Source of the DNA: Sclerodactyla briareus | Taxonomy: Eukaryota; Echinodermata; Holothuroidea; Dendrochirotida; Sclerodactylidae | DNA length: 64,000 nucleotides | Direction: 5' to 3' | Assembly (NCBI GenBank): GCA_026419785.1 | Contig: JAODTK010005409.1 | Span: forward strand, 1-64,000 | Shown here: positions 22,301 through 31,899 of the stretch, piece by piece | How the letters are laid out: each line of letters starts with the position of its first letter | Position numbering within the stretch: position 1 is the first letter of the stretch | The notes under the pieces: generated by a model | What the model saw: only the letters and a program-made list of their open reading frames with translations | Told to the model about the DNA's origin: nothing | Database searches by the model: none | Translations under genes and position numbers: made by a program

Positions 22301-23505
22301 TAGGATTTGAGAGCCAAGGCCCCCAGATTTAGGCAGAGCGCAATAACTCTTAATGCTTTATCCGATTGATCTGAACTTGGTCTACATGTCCACCCCTATG
22401 CAATCTTCGATGAGTTTGAAAGTGGACCTCAACTGCATGTTTTACGCCCCTCATTTTGCAGGTTTTACACAAAAAATAATACTGGTTTATCTGATTTTAC
22501 ACAAAAATTGTGTGGCGGACGCGAAAGTTGATCCCGAATAACATGACATTGATTTCAGGGTCACCAGAGGCAAATTGTGGTTTTTCCACAATCATTTTCT
22601 AACTTCGTCAGATTGAAAAAACTTGGTGGATTATGTCGGAATGTTGCTATTCCCAAAACAACATGGTCATTTTCATGGTAACAAGAGGCAAATTTGCATA
22701 AATCATGCAAATTTGTTGTAACGTCGTAGTGAACAAAACTTGGGGGATATGGACTTCAGTTGGACCTGAGCAACAGGTAGGAGCCTTTCAAAGGCACTGG
22801 AGGTCAAAAGGACTTATTCATAAGCGAAGGGTCCGGTCCACCAAAGAATGTTTCTGTGGGGATATACACGTCAGGCGCCATTCACCGCTACACATGTCAT
22901 GTTCACCTGATTGACTTCCATAGCACTGTTTTTTTTTTACCGGTTTGGCAGATGTCAGCTGTTATAATAGCTAATGGATAGCAATACCTAGATGTTGTGG
23001 CAGACTGTCTGGGTTGCCAGTGTAAACAGTGTTTTCCCGACCATCGCTTTGTTGAATGATGAATATACCATGGCAAACATTGTTGCACAGCTGAGATTGT
23101 GATCCATGTCAACAGTATATTGTGGACCATACACACCCACTTTCTGCAACCCGGCTTTAGGAGTTGTGCACGTTAAATATTTCTATGACAGTTATGGGTG
23201 TTCAGCACCACTCGCAATCCTGCGCCACAGCGCAAACACTGGATGTGATCCTGGAGAATGTGTCCACTAGAAGTCAAATTAATACTGTGTCTGATTTCTT
23301 AAATTATGTAATTCGATCTATTGATCATTTGAACAAAACTTTTAAGAATGCAGTCCCAGTAAATTTGAGCATAAGGTTTGTTAAGTGTAGTGCTTCATGA
23401 GTGAGACACTAAATAGCGGACGCACAGCTGGCAAACTACATCATCTACTCTCTGATGCTTTAAATTCTGCTGGTAATATGCTAAAATAGCAATACGCTCT
23501 TCTCG
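22301..23505. other. Stretch without a recognised gene
   Basis: Repeat-like text such as AAACTTGG.GGATAT appears at 22620-22650 and 22737-22750. Short frames on both strands have no support. Confidence 0.4.
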
Positions 23506-23905
23506 CCCGGAGTAATAATATACAGAATTTATAGAGCGCCCTATACAAGCAGTGAGCCAAGGCGACGCTTTTAAGAGAACAAAAAAAAAGACAAGGCAGA
23601 ACAGAACCTATATTAATAACAAAACATTTTTAAAAGATGAGCCTTGAGCATATCTCAAAAACACATCAAGGTTGGCCGCATCACGAACATGCTGGGGGGG
23701 AGTGCGTCCCACAGCATGGCTGCAGATTTGCTGAACGTCTTGTCACGTAGTACTTCGTTCTAGTTATGGGAAACGGAGAAAGGATGTTGTGGGGGTTTGA
23801 AACAAGCTATACCCAGACAGAAAAAAAACACCTTTTGCGAAAAACAGGCAGTTTGGGAGCCCACTCGTTGAGAGTGCTACAAGCAGGATCCTGTAATTAT
23901 ATACA
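23505..23905. repeat. Interspersed repeat, SINE/LINE-tail-like
   Basis: It contains TTTATAGAGCGCCCTATAC near 23531 and a downstream GCCGCATCACGAACATGCTGG...GTCCCACAGCATGG...GAACGTCTTGTCACG block. TTTATAAAGCGC phrases followed by such a block are, as I remember them, typical of abundant interspersed repeats in marine deuterostomes. No ends are defined. Confidence 0.35.
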
Positions 23906-24415
23906 TTATGTTCTGTTTAACTCATAATCAAGTAACATCATTAAATAACTCTCTAGATTCTCATTCAATATCTCCGTTTCTGTGTTTACAGAATGGTCAT
24001 TGATTTTTTTGATTATTTTCTATACATCCAATTGCCTCCAAAAGCTCTTCATCGGGGGTGTAATCATCTACGAAGGGCAAGCAAGCAATCGGCAGGAAGA
24101 GGGCGCTCTTCTGATTTGTAGCCTTTACATTCTGGGTCATGGCATTTCTGTTAAAATGTTCTCCTCTTCAAAATTTACGAGGAATCCGCAGGAGGAAAAT
24201 AACAGAAAGCCAAAAGGACTTAGCGATGCCTTGATCTCTGTCTGTACTAATACAGCTAGACACCAAGGACAAAGGGGGGCTTGTACAGCTCTTAAGGGCA
24301 ACATAACATCTGACACAAATTTTCCCAGTTATTACAACACAACACCAATGGGGTTCTTATTACTCTTGATAAGAAAGCACACATGAATTTCAAGATTTCA
24401 GACTTTGACCTATGG

Positions 24416-24438
24416 TGACCTCAGATGACCTCTGACCT
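24416..24438 (-). promoter_or_regulatory. Three TGACCT half-sites with DR4 and DR1 spacing
   Basis: TGACCT occurs at 24416-24421, 24426-24431 and 24433-24438, with spacers of 4 and 1 bases. On the minus strand these are AGGTCA direct repeats, the core of nuclear-receptor response elements: DR1 for RXR/HNF4/COUP-type and DR4 for TR/LXR-type receptors. They sit in repeat family R2, not next to a known promoter, so function is speculative. Confidence 0.3.
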
Positions 24439-25020
24439 GACCCCAAAAAAAATAGGGTTGGTTGTACTCATTGTGGGGACCACAAAAATACCAAGTAGGG
24501 TCTCATCCATCCAGGTGAAACTAAACACCTATCCACAGTAAAACTAAACTATTCACAAAATTTCAATTTTACCAAAATTCCCTGACCAAACCTAAAAACC
24601 AATAGGGTTCCTGTACTCCCCATAAGAAAGACTACACACCAAATTCAACCCTGATTAGATGACCAACCATTCTGGACTTATCATGTTTACAAGATTTTCA
24701 CACGGGACCTCCGGTGACCTCAGACGTTCTCTGACCTGACCCCACAAACAATAGTAAATCTGGAATCATTATGGCGAACCCTTATACAAGTATGAACTTT
24801 ATCCATCCAAGTGGGGCAAAGTTATCAAGTTAACGTTAATGAAGCTAAATTAGCCAAATCATCAAATTTCCAAACAATTTCCCAATTTTTTTCCCAAAAA
24901 TCTGACCCGATTTCACCAGATAGACAACAATAGGGTCACTGTACTTATAATAAGAAAGCTGGCATACTGATTTTCACACCAGGCAATCTGGACTTATCGT
25001 GTTAACAAGCTTTACAAATT

Positions 25021-25052
25021 TGACCTCTCTGACCTCAGATGACCTTTGACCC
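25021..25052 (-). promoter_or_regulatory. Four TGACC(T/C) half-sites with DR3, DR4, DR1 spacing
   Basis: TGACCT at 25021-25026, 25030-25035 and 25040-25045, then TGACCC at 25047-25052; the spacers are 3, 4 and 1. The last pair reads TGACCTTTGACCC, one base from a consensus DR1. It lies at the same place in another R2 unit. This is only a sequence match to known response-element architecture. Confidence 0.3.
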
Positions 25053-25944
25053 TGACCCCAAAAAAATAGGGATCATTGAACGCATTATGGGGAACCATAA
25101 TATACAAATATGCACATGATCATCCAGCGGGTTGAGTTACCGTGTTAAACGGCAGGCATACACACAACACACACAGTCAGATGCATAGATTCTTCTGACT
25201 TCGCGTCAAGGAATAAAAAATTGGATAGTTGAAGTACTTTTCTGCTACAGAATTGGCAAATCTACCAGAGCTAAAATGGTTTTGCCTTCTATGGTGAAGA
25301 AGATCTGTAAAAGCACTATATATATGAACTAAATTACACTGAAACTATTCCCGGAGGCTTATAGGACGAGTATGGGGAACCCCCTTCTTCAGTCAGGGGC
25401 TTCACGTCACATCTAGGCCTGGGGATCATCAAACACTTCGCAAGGCCATAAGCACACCCTCGTGAGCCAAAACTCCAGCCCTGGGCTGTAGGACACCTGT
25501 GTATGTTTCTTCCCTGGTTGAGATATCAGAGTCCCTGTGCTGGGCGTGGGTCCAGATATGGTCTTACGTTGGGATGTTATTGTCCTCATTGGGATGTGTC
25601 ACACACCATATCTATTATTGGACCCCCTCGTTTTCTTCCCATATTATATCAGTGGGAAAATGCGCAGCAATAACCTTGTTTCATACTGGTTAGGAATATA
25701 TCAAAAATCTTGTGATTAATGATATGAGGGGCATCAGCCATGGGTTCAGACTTATTCATGAATCTCAGCGTTGTAACTGGCAACGTCGGACCATTCCGAG
25801 GACTTGAGGATCCAAATAAATTTGTCCCATTGTGGTGAATCTGATGGGGCATCATAATCGTATAGCAAGACCATGAATATTCATGTGACCTCTGGTACCC
25901 TCAAATAACTTCGCCCCGACCCAAAAACAATCTGAATCATAAGA

Positions 25945-26195
25945 ATGAGTAAGAAGTAAGTAAGTAAAGGAAGAAGTAAGTAAGTAAAACTTTATTGCTC
26001 CAATAATGGAAATTAAGACATTAAAAGTCAGAAAGTACAAAAATATATGGATATAGAAAAATAGAACATATCATGTATATCATAGGGCAGATAGAAATAA
26101 ACAGAATCACGAACCATTGCTGGCAAGACTAGGCGGACTCAAGTTGTTATGGTAATGTTTTGATGCAAGTGGGATGAAAGCGTTGCGTGTGGACT
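25945..26195 (-). mobile_element. Retroposon tail inserted into an R2 unit
   Basis: AAGTAAGTAAGTAAAACTTTATTG near 25975 reads on the minus strand as CAATAAAGTTTTACTTACTTAC, the kind of 3' end with a short tandem tail seen in many CR1-like retroposons. The insert separates two parts of an R2 unit: GACCCAAAAACAAT..ATCATAA before it and ACATACAAGTATGAGCTGGACCATCCAGG after it are normally joined. No protein domain is recognisable. Confidence 0.45.
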
Positions 26196-26643
26196 TATCA
26201 TTGAGAATCACATACAAGTATGAGCTGGACCATCCAGGTGGGGTTACCATGTTAGCAACTCAAAATTGGCCAATATTTGCAATCTCCACTTTTATTTTTA
26301 TGAAAAAAGGGTCTGATAATTTGCAATGGGGTTATTATACTTCCCGAAGGAAAAGCTATATTCCGATTCTCAGTCTGACTGGACAAGAAAATCTGGACTT
26401 ATCATTATTGTGTTAACAAGCTGAATTTGATCCCAAAAATGACGGGATCATGATGGGGAATCCAACATAACAAGCATGAGCTTCATCAATCCAGGTGAGT
26501 TTTTGTTTTTTTAAAAACACAGGCACAAACACACATACTACATCACAATTAAATAATCACCCACTCACTGTCATGGCGGCATAGGATCCTCCGACCGAGC
26601 CAAGGAATGAAAAAAATAAACCAGTACAGATGAGTAAACTCAC

Positions 26644-26807
26644 TGATATATTGCTCTTGTGGCCCCCGTCCAATGGTCCCACACCACCGTTCTTGAATAT
26701 CTCATTAAAGGACAGGTTGAACTCCTCAGCGTAGTAGAGTAGACCCATGACGGACCAGACCCCTGAGACCCCTCCTCCTGATGAATGCTGATGACAAACC
26801 ATCCATG
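26644..26807 (-). CDS. Candidate internal exon, unidentified protein
   Basis: On the minus strand TTCCCAG precedes 26807 and GTGAGT follows 26644. The 164 bases between are open in a frame reading WSVMGLLYYAEEFNLSFNEI and NGGVGPLDGGHKSNIS, and the open frame continues past both ends with a hydrophobic LLICTGLFFSFLGSVGG segment. Codon choice (CTC TAC TAC GCT GAG GAG TTC AAC CTG) looks coding. I do not recognise the family. If the downstream hydrophobic part is also translated, the product would be a membrane protein. A chance open frame is not excluded. Confidence 0.38.
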
Positions 26808-26920
26808 CTGGGAAGGGAGACTTATCACTACGTAGCCTTACGTTAGTAAGAGGGCCCATGCTGGGTTGGTCCTGTGAACAGGAATAATTTTAGATTCCTC
26901 GGCTGCCCACAATAGGACGA

Positions 26921-27077
26921 TGATAATATAATATAATATAATATCATTTATATATATTATTCATAATTATTTAATTATATTAATTATATTATATATATTA
27001 TCTATAATATAATATAATATAATATATATAATATAATTAATATAATATAATAAATAGAATATTATTACTATAATAGA
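26921..27077. repeat. AT-rich TATAATA microsatellite
   Basis: About 155 bases made almost only of A and T, with imperfect TATAATA and AATAT repeats that are largely self-complementary and could extrude as a cruciform. Common between genes. Confidence 0.9.
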
Positions 27078-27119
27078 ATGATAGATGATAGAAAAATCGA
27101 TCTATATAGTGCAGAATCT

Positions 27120-27765
27120 ATGATATTCTATGTGCTAGCAATTGGACAACACATGCTACCTAATACGAAAACAAAAAGCTGGACTCAAAGGGCAATGGTC
27201 AGTGTAAACAGATTTGCTTCAAAACTAGCACAGGTGGAAAGAGAACACTTAAAAACCCTACACCCAAATTTGGCAGTTGTAGCATGTTGCTTTGTGAGAT
27301 ATTTTGATTTTACTTTTGACAGAATTCAGGAATTCCATGACCATCACGGGGGGGGGGGGCGGGGGGGGGGGGGGGGGGGGGGGGAAAACAATGCATAGGT
27401 TGCCAATAGACCATTACGAGTAAGCTGCATTTTTCACCATGATGAACAGGAAACAATAAGGGAATTTATTTAGAAATTAATGAGAATAATTTTCAATTAT
27501 CTGTGAATGATTCTGTAGATTTTTATCAGGAATCGATCTATTAGTTTGTTCAGTACAAATTTTTTCAAAAGTACTTTACAGTGACTTTGTATCATAGGGG
27601 ATCTTGCCAGTCCCCCTGTGATGTAAAACAAGGCCAAAATTTGCATAGGTGTTGTGCCATATCGGTACATTCAATCAGCTGAAATTTGGTCTGGAGTTTC
27701 AGTTGTCATAAGAGTAATAAAAGAACCATTGGCCTTTAAAAAAGATGTGTCCTTAAATTCAATCT
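27120..27765. repeat. Dispersed repeat family R1, copy 2, with long G run
   Basis: It matches 17030-17500: ACAGATTTGCTTCAA, CACCCAAATTTGGCAGTTGTAG, CATGTTGCTTTG, CCATGACCATCACGG, then a G run of 12 at 27348-27359, one C, and 24 more G at 27361-27384, then AATAGACCATTACGAGTAAG, CACCATGATGAACAG and CAGCTGAAATTTGG...ACCATTGGCC. The 106-codon open frame at 27078-27398 runs into the G tract (poly-Gly) and is not a gene. Confidence 0.65.
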
Positions 27766-27769
27766 TAAA

Positions 27770-29460
27770 GCCCTAGGTTTTCACCGCACAGATACGGCAA
27801 GGAATTGACTTCCATAGCTTGAGACCAGTCCTTGCTGAGAGCTTTACCAATGTAGGTTCCTTTTTCTACCACAGATGCCTTTGACCCACCAAAGAGGGTA
27901 GGGTTCATGAAATGGTATAACCTGATAGTGTGCTGATGACTGACAACCTCCACATGCTCATAAGATTCTGACCGCAAGACACTCTAATCAAACACTCTCG
28001 CCTCGTTAATTGTGGTGAAAACAAGGTGACCTCCGCAAGTGCCACAATCAGCGGGCAGATCACAACCAAAAATAAGTCACGCCACCAAGGATTCATTGTG
28101 AATAGATAAAACAGTTTGATAAACTCCTATAAATTCAATGGACACACTAACCTCCCCTGGCTCTATAACCACCAACTTCTCACAACAATGTTCAGGTTAT
28201 ATCGGACTAACCTTGGAGAATTTTTCATAATCGCAAAAAAAATGACATGCAGGACCTTTAACTCTCCAAAATTATCGGACTTCATGGAAGACCATATCCG
28301 CAGAGTATCTTTTAAATATACCACAATTTATTTAAAACAAATATATAACAGAAATGCCAATTCTTCATTTGGACACCAAAATTTTGCTGATCCTCTGGAA
28401 AATGTAATAACATAAAATATTTGCCAGTTGGTGCCCAGTGCGATTTACCTTCGGAAAAATTTGGGCAACTTTCTTTAACTTGCTAAAAGGGATAGTGTTG
28501 ACGATGAGGGAAGGTCGAAAGAACTATTGAGGTGTACGGACAGGGTCTGAAGGAGAACCCTGATGGACGAGAATGATGGGAGGGGATCAGCGAATGTTAA
28601 TATCCGCGTTCTCAGATACACTGCGAAGTGGAAAATACACAAAACTACAAAGACTCTTGAAACAATACATTCTCACCATATGTTAATACTCAATAGTAAA
28701 GTATTTGGTGGATTGCAAACCGTGAGTAATATATGGAATGGGAAGAAAATAGCAGAATAGATCATGTAACTATATGAAAACATGAGTGTCTGATTGGCAC
28801 GTAGCGCACTGCTCACCTACGATTCACTAGTAGACAAGTTCAGTTGAATTAAATCACTCAGGTCTTCAACATTGAGCAAACTATTGAGTCTGCACAAATC
28901 TTGCGAAATGTAGCAAATTTTAAACTTTATTTTGAATTGGGATTTGCGATGCGACGATGGCAGTACACTCCTATTATACAGGGATCCACTGTCAAACTGG
29001 GGCATGTCAGTAGAGATTATCGGTAGCTACAGTGCCAGGAAAACAGAACTGCCTTCAAGAGTGAGCCTCACAGTGCATACTCAGGAAGGTGAACTGACAG
29101 AGAAGGTGAACTGAAATCAGGGATCGAAATAAGGGTTCCGAAAAAAACCAGGGGTTACTTTCAAAAGAAAGAAAGGAAATTCAACCCCAGGCTCAAAACC
29201 TAGCTCACGTGCCTTTAATACATACACTGAAGGTGTCGCTACCAAAAAAAACATTGAAATGTGCTGCTCATTTATTAGGGTAGGCCTTTACCTACATGTA
29301 AATGGGACCAAGGTGTACACCTCAGGGGCTATGCCCCCCAAAATAGCCTCTAGTTTATACAATTTCATCAGGGCTTGGGGTTATTGATGTATTTTAGGCG
29401 ACTAATAGCCCCTGGGGCCATGCTTATTGTGAACCCTGATGAAATGATACTGAATTATAT
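27770..29460. other. Stretch without a certain gene
   Basis: 27770-28010 looks like an interspersed repeat read from the minus strand (CCTAGGTTTTCACCGCACAGATACGGCAAGG...). At 28932-29114 a 60-codon open frame (GMSVEIIGSYSARKTELPSR, then VSLTVHTQEGELTEK) could be an exon starting after GATGGCAG, but no donor or family match confirms it. Confidence 0.35.
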
Positions 29461-29489
29461 ACACGATTATGAACCAGGAAGCCTAAAGT

Positions 29490-29870
29490 TTGTGCTCTTT
29501 GACTGCCTTGATGACCTCGACTGACCCCAAAATTGTTGGATCATTTAATCATTTATTTAAACTCCGTAACAAGTGTGACTTGATCCCTCCAAGTTTGAGG
29601 TCTAGTTAGTTTGTGTCACAAGCTGAAACAGGCCAAACTAGTCATTTTTTCACCACAATGACCCCTGACCTACAAAAGACAACAGGGTTCTTGTACTCCC
29701 AATAAGGGAGCTGTATACCAAATTCAGCTTGATTGGACTAAGCATTCTGGACTTGACCTCAAAACAATAGAGATCATGTACGCATCATGGGGACCGACAA
29801 CCAAGTTGAGCTTCTCCTCCAGGTGGAGTTGAGTTATCATGTTCACAAGCCTGACTTTATAGTCAAGGAA
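29490..29870 (+). repeat. Repeat family R2, separate copy
   Basis: It contains TGATGACCTCGACTGACCCCAAAATTG, AGGGTTCTTGTACTCCCAATAAGGGAGC, ACCAAATTCAGCTTGATTGGAC, ATTCTGGACTT, ATCATGTACGCATCATGGGGACC, TCCAGGTGGAGTTGAGTTATCATGTTCACAAGC, all anchors of the 24.3-26.5 kb family. It precedes the minus-strand exon at 29999. Confidence 0.65.
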
Positions 29871-29998
29871 TCAAGAACACTCATATTTTTATTTCTCCCG
29901 TACCAACGATCAAATCATGTATTATTGATGGTGAGCCTGCCAGTTTGAGAGTAAAGGGGTGGGTGGGAGGTAGCCTGACATCTAACCTGACACCTTAC

Positions 29999-30130
29999 TT
30001 GATATTGGTGATTAGACTGTCCATTAATATCCTCTTCTCCTCGCTCATCCTTTCTTTTCGTGCTTTCGCGAGCTTGAATAACAGCCATACTCGGCCACCA
30101 ACAGTGGATTGTCTTTGCCCAGCTCACGCA
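29999..30130 (-). CDS. Candidate internal exon, coiled-coil-type protein, one frameshift
   Basis: On the minus strand an acceptor (CTCTACAAG) lies before 30130 and a donor GTAAGG follows 29999. The first part reads RELGKDNPLLVAEYG in one frame. The second reads FKLAKARKERMSEEKRILMD and SLITNIK in another, ending exactly at the donor. Both halves are rich in Lys, Glu and Leu and look like helical coding sequence, so I infer a single exon with one small insertion or deletion near 30060-30070. The family is not recognised. Confidence 0.5.
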
Positions 30131-30657
30131 CTTGTAGAGCCGGAAGTTACGGTTCTTTGTGTAGACACCTGATAAGAAAATTGTTCGATTGTTTGATCAT
30201 ACGAGGGAATGAATATTTTTTTCCATACTAGAATATATATCAAGACCTTTCTAGAACACTGTTTGTATAATGAATACTGATGTTTGTACAGGCACTGTTG
30301 TCAGTGAGCACTAGCCTCTGATTCATGTACCTACCTAGTTTACAAAGCACGATGACACTACACGGTATGACATGACCTGACCTTTCACCGGCATCAAGTG
30401 ATATGCTAAACCATATGATCATGCAGCCTGGTTCTAGAAACTACAATAGTGAAATGAGATAAGAAAGATGGGAAGGAGTCTTGAATGAGTTCAAATTGAA
30501 GTTACGTACACAAACGAACAGGGAGCTACCATCAGGATGGACAAAGGGAAGCAAGGGAATAAATTTAGCTTCAAACTCGGTGGGTTTTTATAAAACATGA
30601 AGAATACTCTATGGTCATAACCTACCCTATCTATACCAGGGTCTGTTTTCCATTCAG

Positions 30658-30866
30658 CATTCCTCACCGAGAACAACTGCTCCCTCCGACGGGAATTATT
30701 CATCCGTCTTCTTCATCAATTTGCTTCTTGCAAGGAATGTCCCCCCTCACTTGGACCCGATGCCTCCCTTACCCCACCTCCTGGTCCACTTGCAGAGTCT
30801 GCGGACAAAGTTACCTTGGAGAAGAGAATGAAAGTTTTTGACTACCTGTTCGAGAAAGCCAGCTAA
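30658..30866 (+). CDS. Terminal exon of an unidentified + strand gene
   Basis: The acceptor TCTGTTTTCCATTCAG ends at 30657. The next 206 bases are open in one frame to TAA at 30864-30866: FLTENNCSLRRELFIRLLHQ at the start, a Pro-rich linker SLTPPPGPLAES, then KVTLEKRMKVFDYLFEKAS at the C-terminus. The first codon is completed by the previous exon (phase 1). An AATAAA signal follows at 30937. The composition, acceptor and polyadenylation signal make a real last exon likely. I do not recognise the family; it looks soluble and helical. The preceding exons were not found. Confidence 0.68.
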
Positions 30867-30936
30867 ATTGGAATCGTGAGGGCCGCTGTACAAACCCTAT
30901 TTGGCATTTCACTCCATCCCATCTGAATGCATCCAG

Positions 30937-30942
30937 AATAAA
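30937..30942 (+). terminator. Polyadenylation signal AATAAA
   Basis: Canonical AATAAA 71 bases after the stop codon of the exon at 30658-30866, a usual distance for a short 3' UTR. Confidence 0.5.
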
Positions 30943-31359
30943 ACACTATGAATATTGGGGTCTATTGATATGCTGTCACCACTGAACAATGGAGTCCAGG
31001 GCTGTCTTTTGTCAGAACACCTTTTTAATGAATTGTAATCTGTTTGCATTGAGACACCCAAATGCATTGGAAGGAGTGCTTTGTGTTCTCAATTTGGATG
31101 CATCTGAAATGTAGAGCAACCCTAAAATAGGTTTGTTGACATCCCTAACCTCAATGTGATCGTTGGTAGAAACTGATAATGGGTTAGTCCCTCAACTCAG
31201 CATCTCTGTGACAGGAACAAATACAATATAACTGGGACGCAACAGAGGCAGTACCAGGTATAGAATTGTCTTGTTTCATGAAAATGCGGATGAGGCAGTA
31301 GTATTCCCCCTCATACTTGGAGGCCATCTGATTCTCTCTATTCTTCTTCATTCCACTTT

Positions 31360-31890
31360 AGTCTACGTTGAGTGAGAGTGAGAATGTGGTGTGAGAGTGT
31401 GGTGGTATGGTTTTCCCTCTCATACCGGAGGTACCTGAATCAATCCACTTGAGTGATGGTGATAGTGTGGAGGTAGAGTGTCCCCCTCTCATGCCGGAGG
31501 TACCCGAAACGATCCACTTGAGTGATGTTGAGAGTGTGGGGGTAGAGTGTCCCCCTCTCATACCGGAGGTACCTGAATCAATCCACTTGAGTGATGGTGA
31601 GAGTGTGGAGGTAGAGTGTCCCCCTCTCATGCTGAGGTCCCTGATTCAATCTATGATGAGTGAAAATGAGAGTGTCCCCCTCTAATACTGGAGGTTCTTG
31701 GATTGATTCCTATTCATTCAACGTTTTGTGTTAAGTTTCCCCTAAATTGAGTGAGAGTGAACATATGGAGGTAGATTTTCCCCTTTGAATGCCAGAGGTT
31801 CCAGGTATGATTCCCCTCCATTCCACTTTTGTCTTCATCGAGTGGGATGCGAGTGTGGAGGTAGAGTGTTCCACTCTCATGCTGGAAATC
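31360..31890. repeat. Minisatellite, 69-bp core unit with diverged flanking units
   Basis: Three units of exactly 69 bases, starting near 31418, 31487 and 31556, carry ACCGGAGGTACCTGAATC-AATCCACTTGAGTGATG and GAGGTAGAGTGTCCCCCTCTC. Shorter and diverged units extend to about 31885. Because 69 is divisible by three, both strands stay open across it. Most differences between copies change the amino acid, so coding is unlikely. Confidence 0.88.
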
Positions 31891-31899
31891 GAAAAAGAG

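Larger units (their letters stand above)
24300..26540 (+). repeat. Repeat family R2 (TGACCT/GACCCCAAAA family), several diverged units
   Basis: A ~300-bp unit recurs in one orientation. Anchors are TGACCTC...CTGACC.GACCCCAAAA-AATAGGG (near 24416, 24715 and 25021, then more diverged near 25886 and 26425), followed by CATTATGGGGAACC, ACAAGTATGAGCT..ATCCATCCAGGTGG, then GTTATC.TGTTAACAAGC. A second anchor TAGGGTTCTTGTACTCCC.ATAAGAAAGC...TCTGGACTTATC precedes each. Related pieces lie at 29490-29870 (+) and 56600-56850 (minus). I recall similar repeats from echinoderm genomes. The ends and mechanism of spread are unknown. Confidence 0.75.

Noticed and set aside
26921-27077. AT-rich tract as a replication origin
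   Set aside because: A simple TATAATA microsatellite; no other origin feature is visible in a eukaryotic context.
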